From positions 18,114,765-18,178,764 of the forward strand of contig NC_066322.1 in NCBI RefSeq assembly GCF_022539315.1: a DNA stretch of 64,000 nucleotides, read 5' to 3'. Both the position numbers and the translations under genes were made by a program. The notes beneath the pieces were generated by a model, which was given only the letters and a program-made list of their open reading frames with translations, made no database searches and was not told the DNA's origin. Below are positions 26,101 to 39,487 of this stretch, piece after piece (within the stretch, counting starts at the first letter, position 1; the number at the start of each line of letters is the position of its first letter). This DNA is from Serinus canaria. Taxonomy: Eukaryota; Chordata; Aves; Passeriformes; Fringillidae.

Positions 26101-29100
26101 GATAAACTATGACATTTTCCTACATAGCTCAGACAACTTTTAAAAGAGCCCATAAAAGCATTTATGAGACTTTAAAAATAGTTTTTAAATTCACTGCCAA
26201 GCAGGTTTGTCAAAAGCCACTCTTTACTGAAACCCCTGCACTAGGTAGCAGCAGCTGTGCTGATCTGTTACGAGCAGCACTGTTTGATGGGGCCATGTGT
26301 GTACCACAGGCTTGGATGCTGGAGATGCAGCACTCCCTGTGATGCGTGTTCCAAACATCTCCCAGTTTCTAAAAATGAGAAGAGGATGCACAAAGAACTG
26401 TAACAACAGCTGAGTTGTGTGCACATGCCGGCTGCCCACCTCTGCAGTGCCTGCACCAGCTGCCTTAGGTTCTGGGCTTGTTCTGGCCATCAAACCTGTG
26501 GTGTATCTGGTGCCCTGCTGTGTTCCACCAGAAGCCCTTCTTTGCTCGGTCTCTTGGGAACAGAGCTGAAAAGCCAGCAGATATTTCAGGAGTGCAAAGC
26601 AGAGCCTCTACCAGTTCATTCAGGGAGATTTAGAATTACTTTTGGCTCTGTGCCTTATTGAGGGATAGCCTGTTCCACTGCTCAGCCTATGTATTTCTTT
26701 AAACTAAAAGCTAAATTGAATATGCATTATTTGCACCACATAGGGGTTAAACCAGCAAGAAAGGAATGTGATGGAAAAAGATTTTGCAGTTATTCGTTTC
26801 CTTGGGAAAGAAAAGAGATCTCCACTACACATTTCAAATCCAGATTGAGCCCTGAAAGGGCAACTACACCTTCCAGAGACAGACTTAGTATCTAGAAATA
26901 GAGAACTAAAGAAACAAAACCCCCCTGCATTTTGTTTCAGCATGCCCCACAGTTTTACTTCAGCATTTTCTCAGTCACAAAGGCATGGTGGAATAAGGAA
27001 CTATTTGGCTGATGTCAACACTCCTTTCTCTGCCTAGGCTTATACCCAGCCTGAATAAAAACAAAACAAAAACCCAAACAAAATCCATTGCTACTATGAA
27101 GGGCTTTGAAGCAAGCATGATAGATACACGAGGATGACCAGCTGAGAATTATGCCCACTGTTCTAGGAGGGGATCACTCCCTCCCTCTAAAGTCTATCTC
27201 TGTAGATATCCCACAGTTTTGAAATACTCAGTTTGACCAGCTGAAGCAACAGTGTCATCTCAAGTCAATCATGGAGGCTGCTACTCACAAATCTCTCCTC
27301 TTGCAGGAGACCACAGCTCATAAAAATGTGTGGAAGGCAATTTCACTTAGTGCAGCATGGGCAATTAGGAATATGGAAGGGACTGGGTCAGAACAAAAGT
27401 TAGAAATAATAGAGAGCATGCATTAATTGGAGAAGCTATTTATTTTATTAGTGCTTCCATGTCAAATTAGTCAATTGTCTTAGGCACTTACTGAGTGGGT
27501 GAGCTATGAATGCTGTGTGTCCAGCACAAAGCCATGGGCAGCCTCCCATCTCACTCCCTGCCTGCATTTCCTCTTCTCTGCTTTCTGGCCTCAGGACTCT
27601 GCCTCTCATGCAGTGCCTGCCTCCATCAGCCTGGTCACCTTTCAAAGCAGATCACCTGATTCACAAATACAAAATAGTATTTGACTAAGGCACTCCCTGA
27701 GCCAAATCTTAGGTACTGAACCCTCCGGCTTTACTGCCGTGCAAGGGAGTCAATGCATCCTTAAATCCAGAGTGCTGCAAAATCTGCCTATTCTATGATA
27801 AGAGACAAAAATCAGTGAAATACTTGAATGAATGACAGCCCAGTAGCCAAACTATAAGGCAAAAACCTGGTCTGAGCCAAGTGAGCATGGGACACCTAAA
27901 CCATAGCCCAGCTTCCCAAGAGAGGCAGAAGAGCTAAGAGGTGCAGTCTGTGGTTTACCAATACAGAATTTGCATTTGCACTGGTTTGCCCTGATTTAAG
28001 GCATTTTCACACTGGCTTTCAGGTTAGGCAGAGGATTATCAGTGCCCCTTCTTCCCTTTGATATTCTCATACCAATTTTCTAAAAATGATCCAGAATACT
28101 ATGCAGCTTTGTTTAGATTAAAAAACACTGCTGGAAAACTTGCTTTTGCATGGAAGTGCACTCTCTGCTGCTCCTGCTTTGAAAACTTTCAGTTTCCACT
28201 GCTCTTGCTTATTTCCCAAAAGGCTTTGCATCACAGAGGATGGAAGGAGCCAAAACATCATTGTTCTACCATAGTTTACAACACTGTCTTGGAGAGACCT
28301 CTGTGTCACAGGGGTCACTCATAGAAGCACTGCTACATAACTTTTGTCTTGCGTACTTTGAAAAGTGTTACTCTCTTTAGGTCTCTGACCTCTCTTACAA
28401 GTCCCAGTTCTAATTATTGCTCTTGTATTTTAATTTCTGTTATTTGATCCTCTTATTGACTTTTTTTTCTGATGCCATTTTGTGATGCCCTAGCAAGCCT
28501 CCCTATCCTTTTATCAACTAATGTCCTATACTTTCACACTAATTTTTTCCTAAAAAATAGCTCTCCAGTTTCTTTTGTAGGTCTAGATCTGTTATGAATA
28601 TTAATAGCTTCTTGCAAGCTCTATTTGTGGAAGAGTGCTGGTCTTTGATCTGTGGCTTTTTCTTGAATACACTAGCATCTCTGCAATTGGGTTTTGGGTC
28701 CCTTTTATGTTTTCCTACCAGATTCCTTTCTTCGTTTCCATCTTTTGCTTTTATTGCAGAGTTGGAACCTGTGGAAGACCTTTAAGCATTTTTCTTTATT
28801 AAGTAAGCCCTCTCATACTGGCACAGTCTATGGTGATTTCAGCCCTCATTGTGGACTATTTCTGTACATTCCCTAAAGGCATCAAGCCATTCAGGTGGGA
28901 GCATGTAATTTGTTTTGTACTGTAGAATTCCTGCCATGCCTATATGTATTTAGACCACAGGCAAACCAATAAAGTTGTCATAGAAACAAAGCATTTCATG
29001 AATAAATCAATTCATAACAGACTTGTAAACTTCGAAGAATCCACATGCTTTAACAGCACATCTATTATATGGAAACACTAATCATGTTTGTAATGAATAA

Positions 29101-30210
29101 CATACACATTCTACACGTGTCCATTTGTTTAGTCCTGTTGGGCATCTTATAAATATTAAGTCTTTCCTGTATGTTGTGCATGTCTCCACAGCAAGACAAG
29201 ACTGAATTGGATGCTTGCATGATAATGTACCAGCAGGAATTTTTCTATTTCTTTTTTGATGTGTGAGGCAGAGGTTCAGTAAACTCTGAATGCCTTTTTT
29301 ACATGTCAGTGAGGATTGAAAGTAGCAGTGCAGTAATTCTTTTTCTAGTCACAGACAACTTAATAGGACTTCATCCCCTCTTCATATAATTATAAAAAAA
29401 GCCCAGACAATGAGAGCCTGATAAAAGAAGCAGATAATATTGCTGAGAGCTGATAATACAAGCATAAGTTCACAGGCTTAGAATATCCTACCTTCTTTTA
29501 CTTTAGTTTGGTTTCACTGAAACACATGCATCTGTGGTGGAAATGCTGCTAGAATTGATCATAATACAGCATCAAAACTTCACTCTGCATGTCATGCTTT
29601 TACTAGCACTTAGGTGAAATGGGTGCAAAATACTGCCTGACACAGCACTCTGCTTGCCTGTGTGGGAATGGCCAGGCCAAGAGGATAGAGATTTTTTGGA
29701 GTCTCAGTTTAACAGTCTCCTGGCTTCAAATGAATTGTCATGCACTGAGGTAGTACTTGCTGTGAGTTGCACATGTGTTTGAACTCTCAGCTACCAATGC
29801 AAAGCCAATGGAGAAATTTTCATGTACACCTGAGAAACGTGCCTACAAATAAGGTGAAGGAAAAGGAGCACATGACGCAGGGAAATAAAAGAAATAACAC
29901 ATGATTAAAGAAAAATTATTAGCATTCAAATTCAGAGGCTGAGTGTCTTCCCAGAGATAGATACACACGATTAAAGCATGGTCCACACAAGGATAGCCTT
30001 ATGGGGCCCATCTGCAAGGGCTCCCAAAGGCCAGAGCAGGTCTCTCCCCAATACCAGACTTGGTTTTCAGTCTCTGCAAAGGAAGGCTGAGCTGAGGTTT
30101 CTGTTACAGTGAAACACCTTTCTGCCTTCTCCATGCAATAGCACTTGTGGAAAAAGATATGGATAATGGTCTAAGTATCTATCCCAGAAAACACGTGCCT
30201 GAATAACAAA
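23141..30210. other. non-coding desert-like stretch
   Basis: AT-rich DNA with few GC-rich patches (about 27490-27660). The frame at 23815-24141 (+), about 108 codons, is long for such AT-rich DNA but has no recognisable domain. An A/C-rich low-complexity run lies at about 27055-27086. No RNA gene or transposon was recognised. Confidence 0.5.
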
Positions 30211-30901
30211 TTGCTAACACAAATTGGTAGCAAGCTATGTCATACACGGCACACGAATCTGCCAGATGCAGGGCAGAGTCTCATTCTAGTGATCCCAGTA
30301 AATAAGCAGCAGGTGATTAGTTTAATATTGTTCTATAAACCATTAATATTATGTACACTTGATCACAAATACCCTTCACTGTATAGCTACATCTCACTTC
30401 AAGGAGTTATTCTGAAACAGCAAGGGGAACAAACTGGAGTAATATATTTTATAGTTACAAGTTCAAAAATGTCCTCTTTCTTTGGAAGTAATGTGCCTTT
30501 TCTAATTCCATGGAATATTCATTATTTTCTTTGCAGTTAAAAAAAATCAAAGTATTCATTTTATTATGTCTTGGATATTTACAGGAGGCAAGCATTCTAA
30601 AAAGAAAACTTCACAACACATTGAGGTGGCCTGTTTCTCTACAGAATTTTCCCCTATTCACAACTGGAAGGCTGCAAATAAAGAACTTGGCTCACAGACA
30701 TATACTGCAGGACAGGCAATGTTTGTGTTGCCTGTGCACAAGACCAAAGCTCTCAGTGAGTTAGTGCTGTCCAGGAATATGCTACAGGAATCACATCTCA
30801 AAAGCAAAAATCATCTGCTTTCAAATTCACAGAGCCTTCCTTTAACTACATACTTTACAGATATGTTATTTCCATGGAAAAATACATTACCCAGTAATTA
30901 G
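30211..30901 (+). other. cluster of overlapping AT-rich open frames, unrecognised
   Basis: Three plus-strand frames (30211-30540, 30510-30764 and 30566-30901; about 109, 84 and 111 codons) overlap in succession in all three phases. The region is AT-rich, so stops should be common. A decayed coding sequence with frameshifts would look like this, but I recognise no retroviral, LINE or cellular protein motif in any of the translations. Chance is the default explanation. Confidence 0.1.
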
Positions 30902-31894
30902 GTTCATTTATGGAATCAAATCAAGGCTGTCTACATTTCTGCTGGGTAATATTCTTCACAAACAATCCTCTCTCCTGGCTCCTCTGATTATTTTATGATT
31001 CCTCTTGCTTCTTGTCAGTACAGATTAAAGGTAACACGTACAGCTGGGAACAAACATAATTTTCCAGCAATAGCATTTTGTTTTCCTTAATAATTAACAA
31101 GTGCTGCTGACTAACCTTCCAGTATAAAATGTGCACCTTATCGAAAGGGAGCGGACACAGGTTAGAACAGCTCACTTGGGATATCAAAATAAGAAGTGTG
31201 ATTAAAGCATTAAAGATTTAGAGGTTGACATTAAGGGATGAAAGGTGGAATTACTGTAAATATAAAACTGTTCAGCATTAAATGGAATGTGTTACACTTG
31301 AAACAGTCTTTCAAAGTGCTAACATTTCGGCATTAATTATTAATAGAAACTGACAGCTCATTTTTAATTTGAGCCTAATGACAAGGTTCCTTAAGAGATA
31401 AATACAACACACTGGCTCAGAGGGTTTGTGGATCTTTTGAAAGGCTCTCTAGGTTGTCTAGACATTAATCGGAAAATTCCTCAAAAAATAACAGTCTCTC
31501 TGCAGAGGTAAAAGGAAAAAACCCAACAATTCAGTGAGTACAGCCTGCCCTCTCTTCAGGGACACCTGCTCCACATCAGCAGAGTGCCACTGGCAGCACT
31601 GCCCCTCTCTACACATCCAGATGGACACGGAAAAAGTCTCAAGGGTGCACCACCAGACAAGCTTTGGAAAACGTGTGCTTAGTTTACTGAGTGCTTTTCT
31701 TATCAGACTACAAACATCATGTTCACCCAGCACTCATCACTTAATGTCTTCAGAGCAACTACCCGTCTCCTTTTCCTATTTTTCATAATTTTGGAGTTAT
31801 GTAACCAAAACAATGAGTTTTAGGACCCAGTTCTGATCACAGCTCAGTCTCCATCACTCAGGGGTAGTCATTGCCATCAGTGATTAGAAGGACA

Positions 31895-31939
31895 AGACAT
31901 ACACCAAAAACAAGGAGGGCAGACATACACCAAAAACAA
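31895..31939. repeat. short tandem duplication, period 26
   Basis: AGACATACACCAAAAACAA occurs at 31895 and again at 31921, identical over 19 bases, with the 7-base GGAGGGC between them. Two copies only; a simple local duplication. Confidence 0.8.
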
Positions 31940-33209
31940 AGTACAGAACCACAGGTCAGGCCAGGCAGAAGGACCTTTGATAAAAACTGCTGTTTCTGCA
32001 TCACCTTCATTGGTCCAAATAAACTTTTGAAGCATCAGCTATCAATAAAAATACCATTATCACATTCTTGCTATTGAAACTTGAATTATGGTATTCAATG
32101 AAAAAATGCATTTTAGATCTGAAATAGGATCTATTCAACACTATATTACATAAAGCATATTACATCTTTTGTTACTAGAAATAGTTGTAGTAGCACTCAG
32201 CTGCTCCTTTGGGACACTACAACCCTCCTAGGAGTGTGAAGTTCTAAATAATCCATCAGGATGAGGGTCAAATGTAGCTCATTAGCTTTGGCAGGTGTAA
32301 AGGCTCATGAGTGACAGTGCACTTCCTTCCAGCAAGATTAAGTGAAGATACATTGCCATTGCATTCCTACAGGGGAGGTGGGAAATGGGGGAGATGGAAA
32401 GAAAGTGGATGGGGCAAGTAGTAGGCAAAATAAAAAGAAACAAAACAAATAACCCATGTTTTGGGATACAGCTGAGAAAAATTTTCAGAAGAAAGCAGAA
32501 GGAACATGCTGATAGTTTTATCTGCTCTTACTGACACATCCAGAGTTCCTCAGGGCCTGGAAAGAAACAAGTCAGTTTGCAAGCTGGGCTTTCACTGTGC
32601 ACAACAAGCCTGTCTCACAATATGATAGGAATTAACTTGTGTCTACAAAAAGGCAATATTTGGCAAAGAAGGGCACCGAGGCCACGAGGCTGTCAAATTA
32701 AAGGACATTCAGAGAAGAAAAGCACTCGTATACTGATTTAATTCAAGCAACAGGATAAAGGATGGGTAAATAAGGGTAATAAGGAGGAAGTAAGAAATCA
32801 TTGCTTGAGAGTACACTATGATTTCACTGCAAAGCCTGATGATGTGAATCTTTTTGGGCTCGGCTTTTCTGTTTGCTCTGTGCTTTTGTTTTGCTTCAAA
32901 GGAATTTGTGCTAGAAGTAGCATGTTAGGAGGATCAAAGCTACAAGATGACTTTTGGGAAAAACATTTATATAAAACACTCAGAACTTGACTTCTAGTGC
33001 TAACTTGGAGTTACTGTTCACTGAGTTGCTTTTTGGCACACACAGTTCCTATAGCTTACAAGAAATCTGATGAAATCAGATGTGTTCTCAACTAGAGTTA
33101 AACAATCTAACTCTACCTGCTCATGGTAATGTTCAAGTATTGTATCTGGAGTAATTAAAAATAATATTTGTAAAGCAAGAAGTTTTGTTTTTGTTAAGCT
33201 GTTTTACAG

Positions 33210-33253
33210 AGATTTTGCATCATCTCCGTCAATAACTAAACACCTGTATTCTG
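33210..33253 (+). other. microexon-like segment between strong splice signals
   Basis: A long T-rich tract ending GCTGTTTTACAG (AG at 33208-33209) is followed by 44 bases and the donor CTG|GTAAGTGC (GT at 33254-33255). Only one of three frames is open (DFASSPSITKHLYS). Both splice signals are close to consensus. It could be an exon of a non-coding RNA, an alternative exon or a chance pair. Confidence 0.15.
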
Positions 33254-36066
33254 GTAAGTGCAATAGCTGAGCTAAGAAAAGCTGTTCAGTTTATATACAA
33301 AATAAAATTGCTAAATTCACCTAAATGAACCATTTAAAGCAAATTGCTTTCCCAGTACTACTCAGGACTATTTGCCATTTAGGAGTTGTTAGAGAAGTAT
33401 GAAATATACCTAATGAAATACACAGCCATACAAAAGTCAAAGCTTTTTTATAAGTCATTCTTTAATGAAAGATGAGGCATTTTCTTGTAAAAGTGTTGCC
33501 AGTGTGTATATTTCTAAAGCATATTAAGAAATGTACAATCAGAAGCAGCATGCTGTTCTACCTTCTGCTCGTTTCCTTGAAAAAGTTCCTGTCACAAATA
33601 GAAATGGTATCTGAAAAGACCCAGTGAGTGCATCTTTTCTAGGAAAAAGAAAAGATTTCCTCTTCATTTGAAGATTTGATTCCAGGGATGACAAGGCAGT
33701 TTGCAATTTCAGCATGTCTCCTGATTTTTATAAAAGAGAGGAACAACAGCTTCAAAGGCCCAGCTCCCAAGTATGAAATCCTTTTGTAAATTTATCTCTT
33801 GGCTCCTAAATATCTGCTTTAATAAGCTGGTGCCAGTACATACATTACACTTGTACATATGAGAGTCACATATAGGTCTGATTGTTGTCCTGACAGCCTC
33901 ATCCCATTCCTGCTTTCCCAGAGTCTTTTGGGTTCCCCCCATCATGTTTTACAAAGACACACACCCCAATCACAAATCTGAACTCCATGCAGGCTCCCTG
34001 CCCCCCAGAACAAGGCAGCTCCCCTACAAAAGGGGAGCACCATGTTCTGGGCCATGTTTGGAGGCTGCTCATGCCACAGCATGTGTCAGTATTTTCACTA
34101 GCTCCAAGACAGGATTTAATCTGTAGTTTGGCCACAACAGATGCACACCACACAGAAAAAGCTGTAATATACTACCTACACATGCTTTTTTGAGGCTGCA
34201 CAGCCTTCTGCACCAAGTGTACACATCCTATTTATGACATTTCAAATAAGTGTTGATATTGCTCATACCTTACTACATCAGAGCCCTATGACATCCTCTT
34301 GAGGGCTTTTAAACTAGCAATGTATGCTGCACATGATCTGCCTTGCACACAGACTAGAAAGGGTTCCTTATTTCTCACCTCTCCTTCCCTCTCCCAACCT
34401 CACAACCACCTCAACTGAACACCTATAGAAAACAATAAGGTGACTTCAAACAGACAAACTTTACTCTCAGTGATTGCAACAAACCTTGGCTTGCAGAGAC
34501 TTGAGCTCCTCCCTAACCTCATCAGCATACAGGACAGATTACCACTAGCAAGTCTTGTGTACACTTACAGGGTAATGCCTCATGCCAAGATTTTAGAAGA
34601 CAGAAGCAGCTCTAAGCTCACAAACCAAAATCTTTAATTTTTCTAACAATATATTCATCAATAAAAGAAATGTGAAGGGTCATTCTAAAACCACAAAGCA
34701 TTGTGTCAAGATTTCTTATTATTTTTCACTGAGATGCTCTCCTGTGGTTTTTTTTTTTTTCCTGTGCCTGCAGTGGGTTTCCAAAAGAGGTAAAAAGGCC
34801 TCAATAACTATCTTCTGGCTTGCACTCCACAGTCCCTGCTCAAGGCCAGCCCTTCAGCCAGCACAAACCTGAGCTACAGCCCCTGATGTCACTGGAGCTT
34901 TTCTGCTGAGCTGCAGAAGGGGATTTGGCTCCTGCAGTTCTGGGGTACATGACAGCCCTTTCCAGTACATGATGCTTTATTGAGGCAGCATTAATGCAAA
35001 CACAACTCCTGCTCGTTGAAAGGCAGACGTCTCCTACAATCTGACACCAACAATTTGTACATCATCTGAAGGAACCATGCTGAAGTGGCACCAGGAAATT
35101 AATTTATTATTGTTTCATCTTGTCAAGATTGGAAGATTAGAAGGTGTGCATTTGTGAAGTGGCACACAAAGGGTGGAGTAGTGGGAGTTTAGGAGACTCT
35201 GCCAAGGAAGAAGAATGCAAACTGCACGTTTGGAGCACTTGGCAGTAGGCCCTGCAAGTCTCTAGGAAGCAGTGAGACATGGGGAGGGAGGAGGAGATGA
35301 AAGCAAAGCAAACAAGACAAGTCTGAACCCTGAAGACAGGCAGGGAGGGGCACCAGGCATTAGCCTGGGAGGAAAGGCAAGGAGCTAAGGTCCAGCCTGC
35401 AGTGCTGAAGGACAAGGGAACATCAATGGAAGATGTCTGGGAGACAGCTGAAGCTGAAGAGTTGAAATTTGGGGGTAAAAAATAAATTGGGATAGGGCCT
35501 ACCAAATAGGTGCAGAGGTTAAATCACATAAGAGGAGCTGGTAGGGAGAGAAATGACCATTTTCTTATAAACCACAAGAATCAATAAAACATAGTTTAGG
35601 AGGAAAGATGCTGCTTACAGCAATGCTGACTGAAAAAAATTGAATGAGACAATGAAAACGAAGGTGGAGCAAAGGAAATGTGAATGCCTGCATAAATTGG
35701 AAATCCTAGTACAGATCTTCTTGGAGAACTGAGACAAAAGCCAGCTCAGCTAGTGTACACTGGCACAGCTCCACTGAAAGCCAAGGGTACTTTTCCCATC
35801 ACTAAGTCAGCCTGTGATGCCTTTAGACTCCTCTAGGCTCCTTGTGCACTGTCCCCCAGGACTCTATTAACTAAATCACATATGTGCAGGCATACAAGGC
35901 TAACAGAGTGGTCTTACCACCAACCTTAAGAAGTGTCCATAAATTTTATTTGAGATAGGTAGTAGAAGTGGCATAAAAATATGAATATTGACTTTTATCC
36001 ATTGCTGACAGATGCTCCCATAAAGAAAAAACTAAGGAGGCTTACTGTGTAATTGTTCAACACAAT

Positions 36067-36157
36067 GATTTACTGTGCAATCCTGCAAAGCTTATCATGT
36101 TGCTCATTGTGAAACTCCCTGATTTACTGTGAACACTGCAGAGCTTATCACAATGTT
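36067..36157. repeat. imperfect direct duplication, period about 54
   Basis: GATTTACTGTGCAATCCTGC followed by AAAGCTTATCATGTT at 36067 is repeated imperfectly from 36121 as GATTTACTGTGAACACTGCA followed by GAGCTTATCACAATG. A third partial copy of TTACTGTG lies just upstream, near 36043. This is diverged tandem structure in otherwise unique DNA. Confidence 0.65.
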
Positions 36158-37184
36158 TCTGTAGGAAAGACTTGGCACCAGCTTGGGATAGGGTTTCACA
36201 GACCATTAATGATGACTGACAGGTTCATTCCATATGAGTTATAAAAGTTCACTGTACAAAATCATCATGCTTTGTGATATTCAGATATTTTAACTTCAGT
36301 GCTGTATAAATACTCCTTACCACCAAGAAATTACCAAACAAGTACGCATGAGACTGGCTTGGTTTACATTTCTCTTGTTTTATATATTGTCATTAGAGTT
36401 AACCTTTACCTTTTCATGGTCCATACATCAAAAATGGAAACGTTTCACTTTTTCTTCAGATTGGACTGGGTGAGATATGTACAACCCTTCAACCCAATTA
36501 TGAAAAGCTAAATGCTCTCAGCTTCAGTAAAATATTTTCAAAATCATAAATCTGCATTTTTGAAGGCTGGGAGACATGTTTTTAAAATACTAAGCATGTC
36601 TGACATGTCAGATAAAGCCCAGCATAAAAATAATGTAAATGCCACTTAGCCAAATGTTTACCTGGTTTCCTTTTTGCTTGGCTGGGCACATTAAACTTGA
36701 ACAAATAGGATAAATATCTGATTTTCATGAATTCCTATGCTTGAGGCAGTCTGATAAAACTGGAATCAGGTCCTGACTTCTGCAGGTAAGTGGGGAGATG
36801 TGGTGATCTTATTGCAGGGGTTCCATACTGTTGTCTCCTTATCACAAAAGTTTCAGACCTTCCTGGTGTTTCTCCTGGGCTGCTTCTCAGAGCACTGACT
36901 CTTCCTCCTTCACAAAGCAGCCAGCTGACTCCAGTTCCCTTCTCAACACCACCCCACTCTTTCACAGCACTCTTCTTCTCATGGGTTACAGCTGTGGCTG
37001 TTAAAGTCGGGCCTGTTCCTAATATTTGATAATTGGCCAGCTGCAACTCCTTAGGGGCAAGATTACTTTCTACACTATCTTTATTTTCTTACATTCTATC
37101 ACCCTACAGGGAGATGCCATCAGGTTTGTGTGGCTCTGAACCAGTGACATGCTAGAACCACACAGAAATAGCAAGTCTGCCTTT

Positions 37185-37234
37185 CTGAAAAGGAATGGAT
37201 GAAAAGGAATTTCCTGAAAAGGAATGGATGAAAA
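37185..37234. repeat. tandem duplication, period 29
   Basis: CTGAAAAGGAATGGATGAAA occurs at 37185 and at 37214 with no mismatch, separated by AGGAATTTC. The high identity suggests a recent local duplication. Confidence 0.85.
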
Positions 37235-37404
37235 TACCACTTGAATTACATGGACAATATGTTGAAAGTTAAATGTAAAACTGAAGCAATCATCCAGCGG
37301 GTACCACCAGTTCAGGCCAACTCACTGTTAAATCTTGCATACAGCACAGGACTGACTACTTGCTGAAGCACTTTGCACAGGCCAACAGCAATTTTAAACA
37401 TTTT

Positions 37405-37485
37405 CCCCTTCCCCATTTTGTAAACAGTAACCTGGGCTCTAAAAAATGTCAAGTCTTCATCTCATGTGGCCACACTACAAACTGC
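37405..37485 (-). repeat. probable MIR relic
   Basis: CCCCATTTTGTAAACAGTAA followed by CCTGGGCTC, then TCAAGTCTTCATCTCATGTG and GCCACAC follows the order of the MIR antisense consensus (ccccattttacagatg...aaactgaggc...aagtgacttgcccaaggtcacac). The identity is patchy, and the call rests on collinearity of three blocks. Confidence 0.45.
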
Positions 37486-39402
37486 ACATTATTCTACAGC
37501 GGAAAAGCTGATGCATTAATCTTGTTATCATGAGTTAAGGGATGATCAGGAAATGCTCAATGCCCAGTTTATTTACAACAGCCCAGTCCTTGTCATTGTA
37601 TAGCACAGCCAGGTGGTCTTTCCTTGTGTTGTTCAAACAGGTGGATGCTAAGGCTTGCCTTCCTTATACTGGACAAAAGCCAGACCTGCTGTAGTTCTTC
37701 AGAGGCTTTCAGTGCACACTGCACTGTGAAGATGCCCAGCTCAGTCCCCAGTGTATCAGGGCAGGTTGCCTTTCCTGCTCCTGTCAGAGCTCAGAGCAGC
37801 CTTTAGGAAGCAAAATACAACCCTGAGAACAAATCAAACATCCCCACCAAGATGGGCCTGTGCACATGTCCCACTCTTAGACTATGTTCAGTGCTGATAT
37901 GAAAAAGGTGCAAGTGTGGCTCAGCTGCCATAGCTGTGACCATTCATATTCAGGGAGGTCTGGACTTGGTAAATGGATCCAGGCTGTAACAAACTGCAGC
38001 TGAAAATGGCAGCTTGGATACATCTCCAGCTACTCTGTGCTTCTCTAGAGGGGTTTGTTCAGGTAGCCCCATTAACAGCCCACAGCTCTTCAGGCAGTGG
38101 GATGAGAGCAAGAGCAAAAGCATGTTCATGGAACGGAGACTCACACAACCCCAACACCATGGCAAAGACCAAGTTTCCTCTACAAACAAGCTGAACTCAC
38201 TACTAAGGTGTTTTTGGATCAGACTGTGTTAGCCACAAACACAAGAGGAGTCTTAAAGCAATCTGTTTCTATAAAACCCACCCAGTTTTCATTGTTCCTG
38301 TTGCAAAAAAGCATTTAAATACATTTTTGCACTGTTACAAGCAAAGAGTAGTGATCAGCAGAGCCACAGAACTGCCTCAGCTTTCTTTTTTCAATGAATC
38401 AGTGATTTACTTCCATTATTTATACTGGAAAACAGCAGGATTTCCATCTCCTGTAATTAATTTTCAATACTGTAGAAGACTGAGCACCTGATTCACCGAC
38501 TACAAAGGGGACCAAAGCACATGTTTCAGTTGAAGCATGTGACAAACTGTTTCAAGTAATCAGGGCCAAGGAAGTGTGCAGCAGTATCTGCTGTAGGTGC
38601 TTCCACAGCATCATTTTCCCCCTCATCTGCTAACATGAATCAGTGCTGTCTTGCCACTGGACTGGCTGACCTATTAAAAATGTATCTGGACATCCAGCTG
38701 TAGCCTGTGATATACAGTTAGCTCTGTTGCGTCAGATTGATTTAGAGAAAGGAATATGCTTATCTGGAAAGGTAAAAATCACAAGGCAGAAAAGGAACAG
38801 CTGGCAAGTCTTAAAGACAAAGGGGAGGCTCTCTTCAGACACTTTTCTTGTATAATTTATGCTGTAGACATTTTACTCTGTCTAATTGCCCCATTTCAAT
38901 CTAATGTCAGTTAATCAATGACTTCTGCATAGCATGGAGGTGAACCCTGGATGCAGAACAAATGCATAAATTTGGTCTGCCTTTTTGCAGGCTCTACTTA
39001 CAGAGCCTCATCGTTCGCATTTGCTTTCTGGAATTGAAATTTCTTCTCTTTTGACTCATCCCCAGCAAACACCCACGCTCTCCCTCTTTTGAGTCACAGT
39101 GTTTTTGTATTTTTAAATCATGATTACACTTCTGTAAAATGTAGATTTTTGAAGTACCTCACCGCTGCTTTTTACTATTACTGTTTTCTTATTCTGCTAT
39201 TTTTATTTGGAAGGTCTGCTTCTCAAACCTCTCCAGGTGGTAAGATCCCAGATATACCATGAAACAAACATTGTGACTTTTTGCTTTGCTTCTGAAGTCT
39301 TGATTTCATGCCTTTCTTTCCCTTACTCAATATATTCAACCATAGTTTTAAAATGAGAATACTGAGTACTTGGAGGGACCCACAGGTTTTTTCATCTTCT
39401 AG
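37486..39402. other. non-coding stretch, no gene seen
   Basis: AT-rich sequence with small open frames on both strands and no domains. Nothing further recognised. Confidence 0.5.
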
Positions 39403-39487
39403 GCTAATCTGTGTAGAGCAGTTGGAAACAAAAGCATTCAGAGATTATGCCAATCAATGCCCACATGTAAAGGATCTGATTTGGCAG
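39403..39487 (+). CDS. candidate internal exon, unidentified
   Basis: A good acceptor (GGTTTTTTCATCTTCTAG, AG at 39401-39402) is followed by 85 bases open in two frames and a weaker donor (GGCAG|GTGCTC, GT at 39488-39489). The best frame reads one leftover base, then 28 codons beginning LICVEQLETKAFRDYANQ. Charged and aromatic residues are mixed as in a real protein, but no family is recognised. The donor lacks the +3 to +5 consensus. The open frame extends on both sides (39308-39547), so splicing is not required to explain it. Confidence 0.15.

Larger units (their letters stand above)
30902..36066. other. non-coding stretch with one microexon-like segment and a purine-rich patch
   Basis: The stretch holds the short duplication at 31895-31939 and the exon-like segment at 33210-33253, each listed separately. 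About 35260-35420 is strongly purine-rich on the plus strand, which by itself explains the 122-codon open frame on the minus strand at 35137-35505. A T13 run at 34748-34760 precedes an acceptor-like CTGCAG. Confidence 0.5.

Noticed and set aside
29746..29755. TGAGGTAGTA, the first ten bases of let-7
   Set aside because: The rest of the mature sequence differs and no complementary arm follows within hairpin distance, so it is a chance decamer.
35137..35505. 122-codon minus-strand frame
   Set aside because: Explained by a purine-rich plus strand, which leaves the complementary frames poor in stops; Ser/Leu/Pro/Cys-rich with no domain.
36727..36786. Plus-strand donor TGCAG|GTAAGT at 36787 as the end of a coding exon
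   Set aside because: Upstream frames hit stops within a dozen codons and no good acceptor pairs with it.
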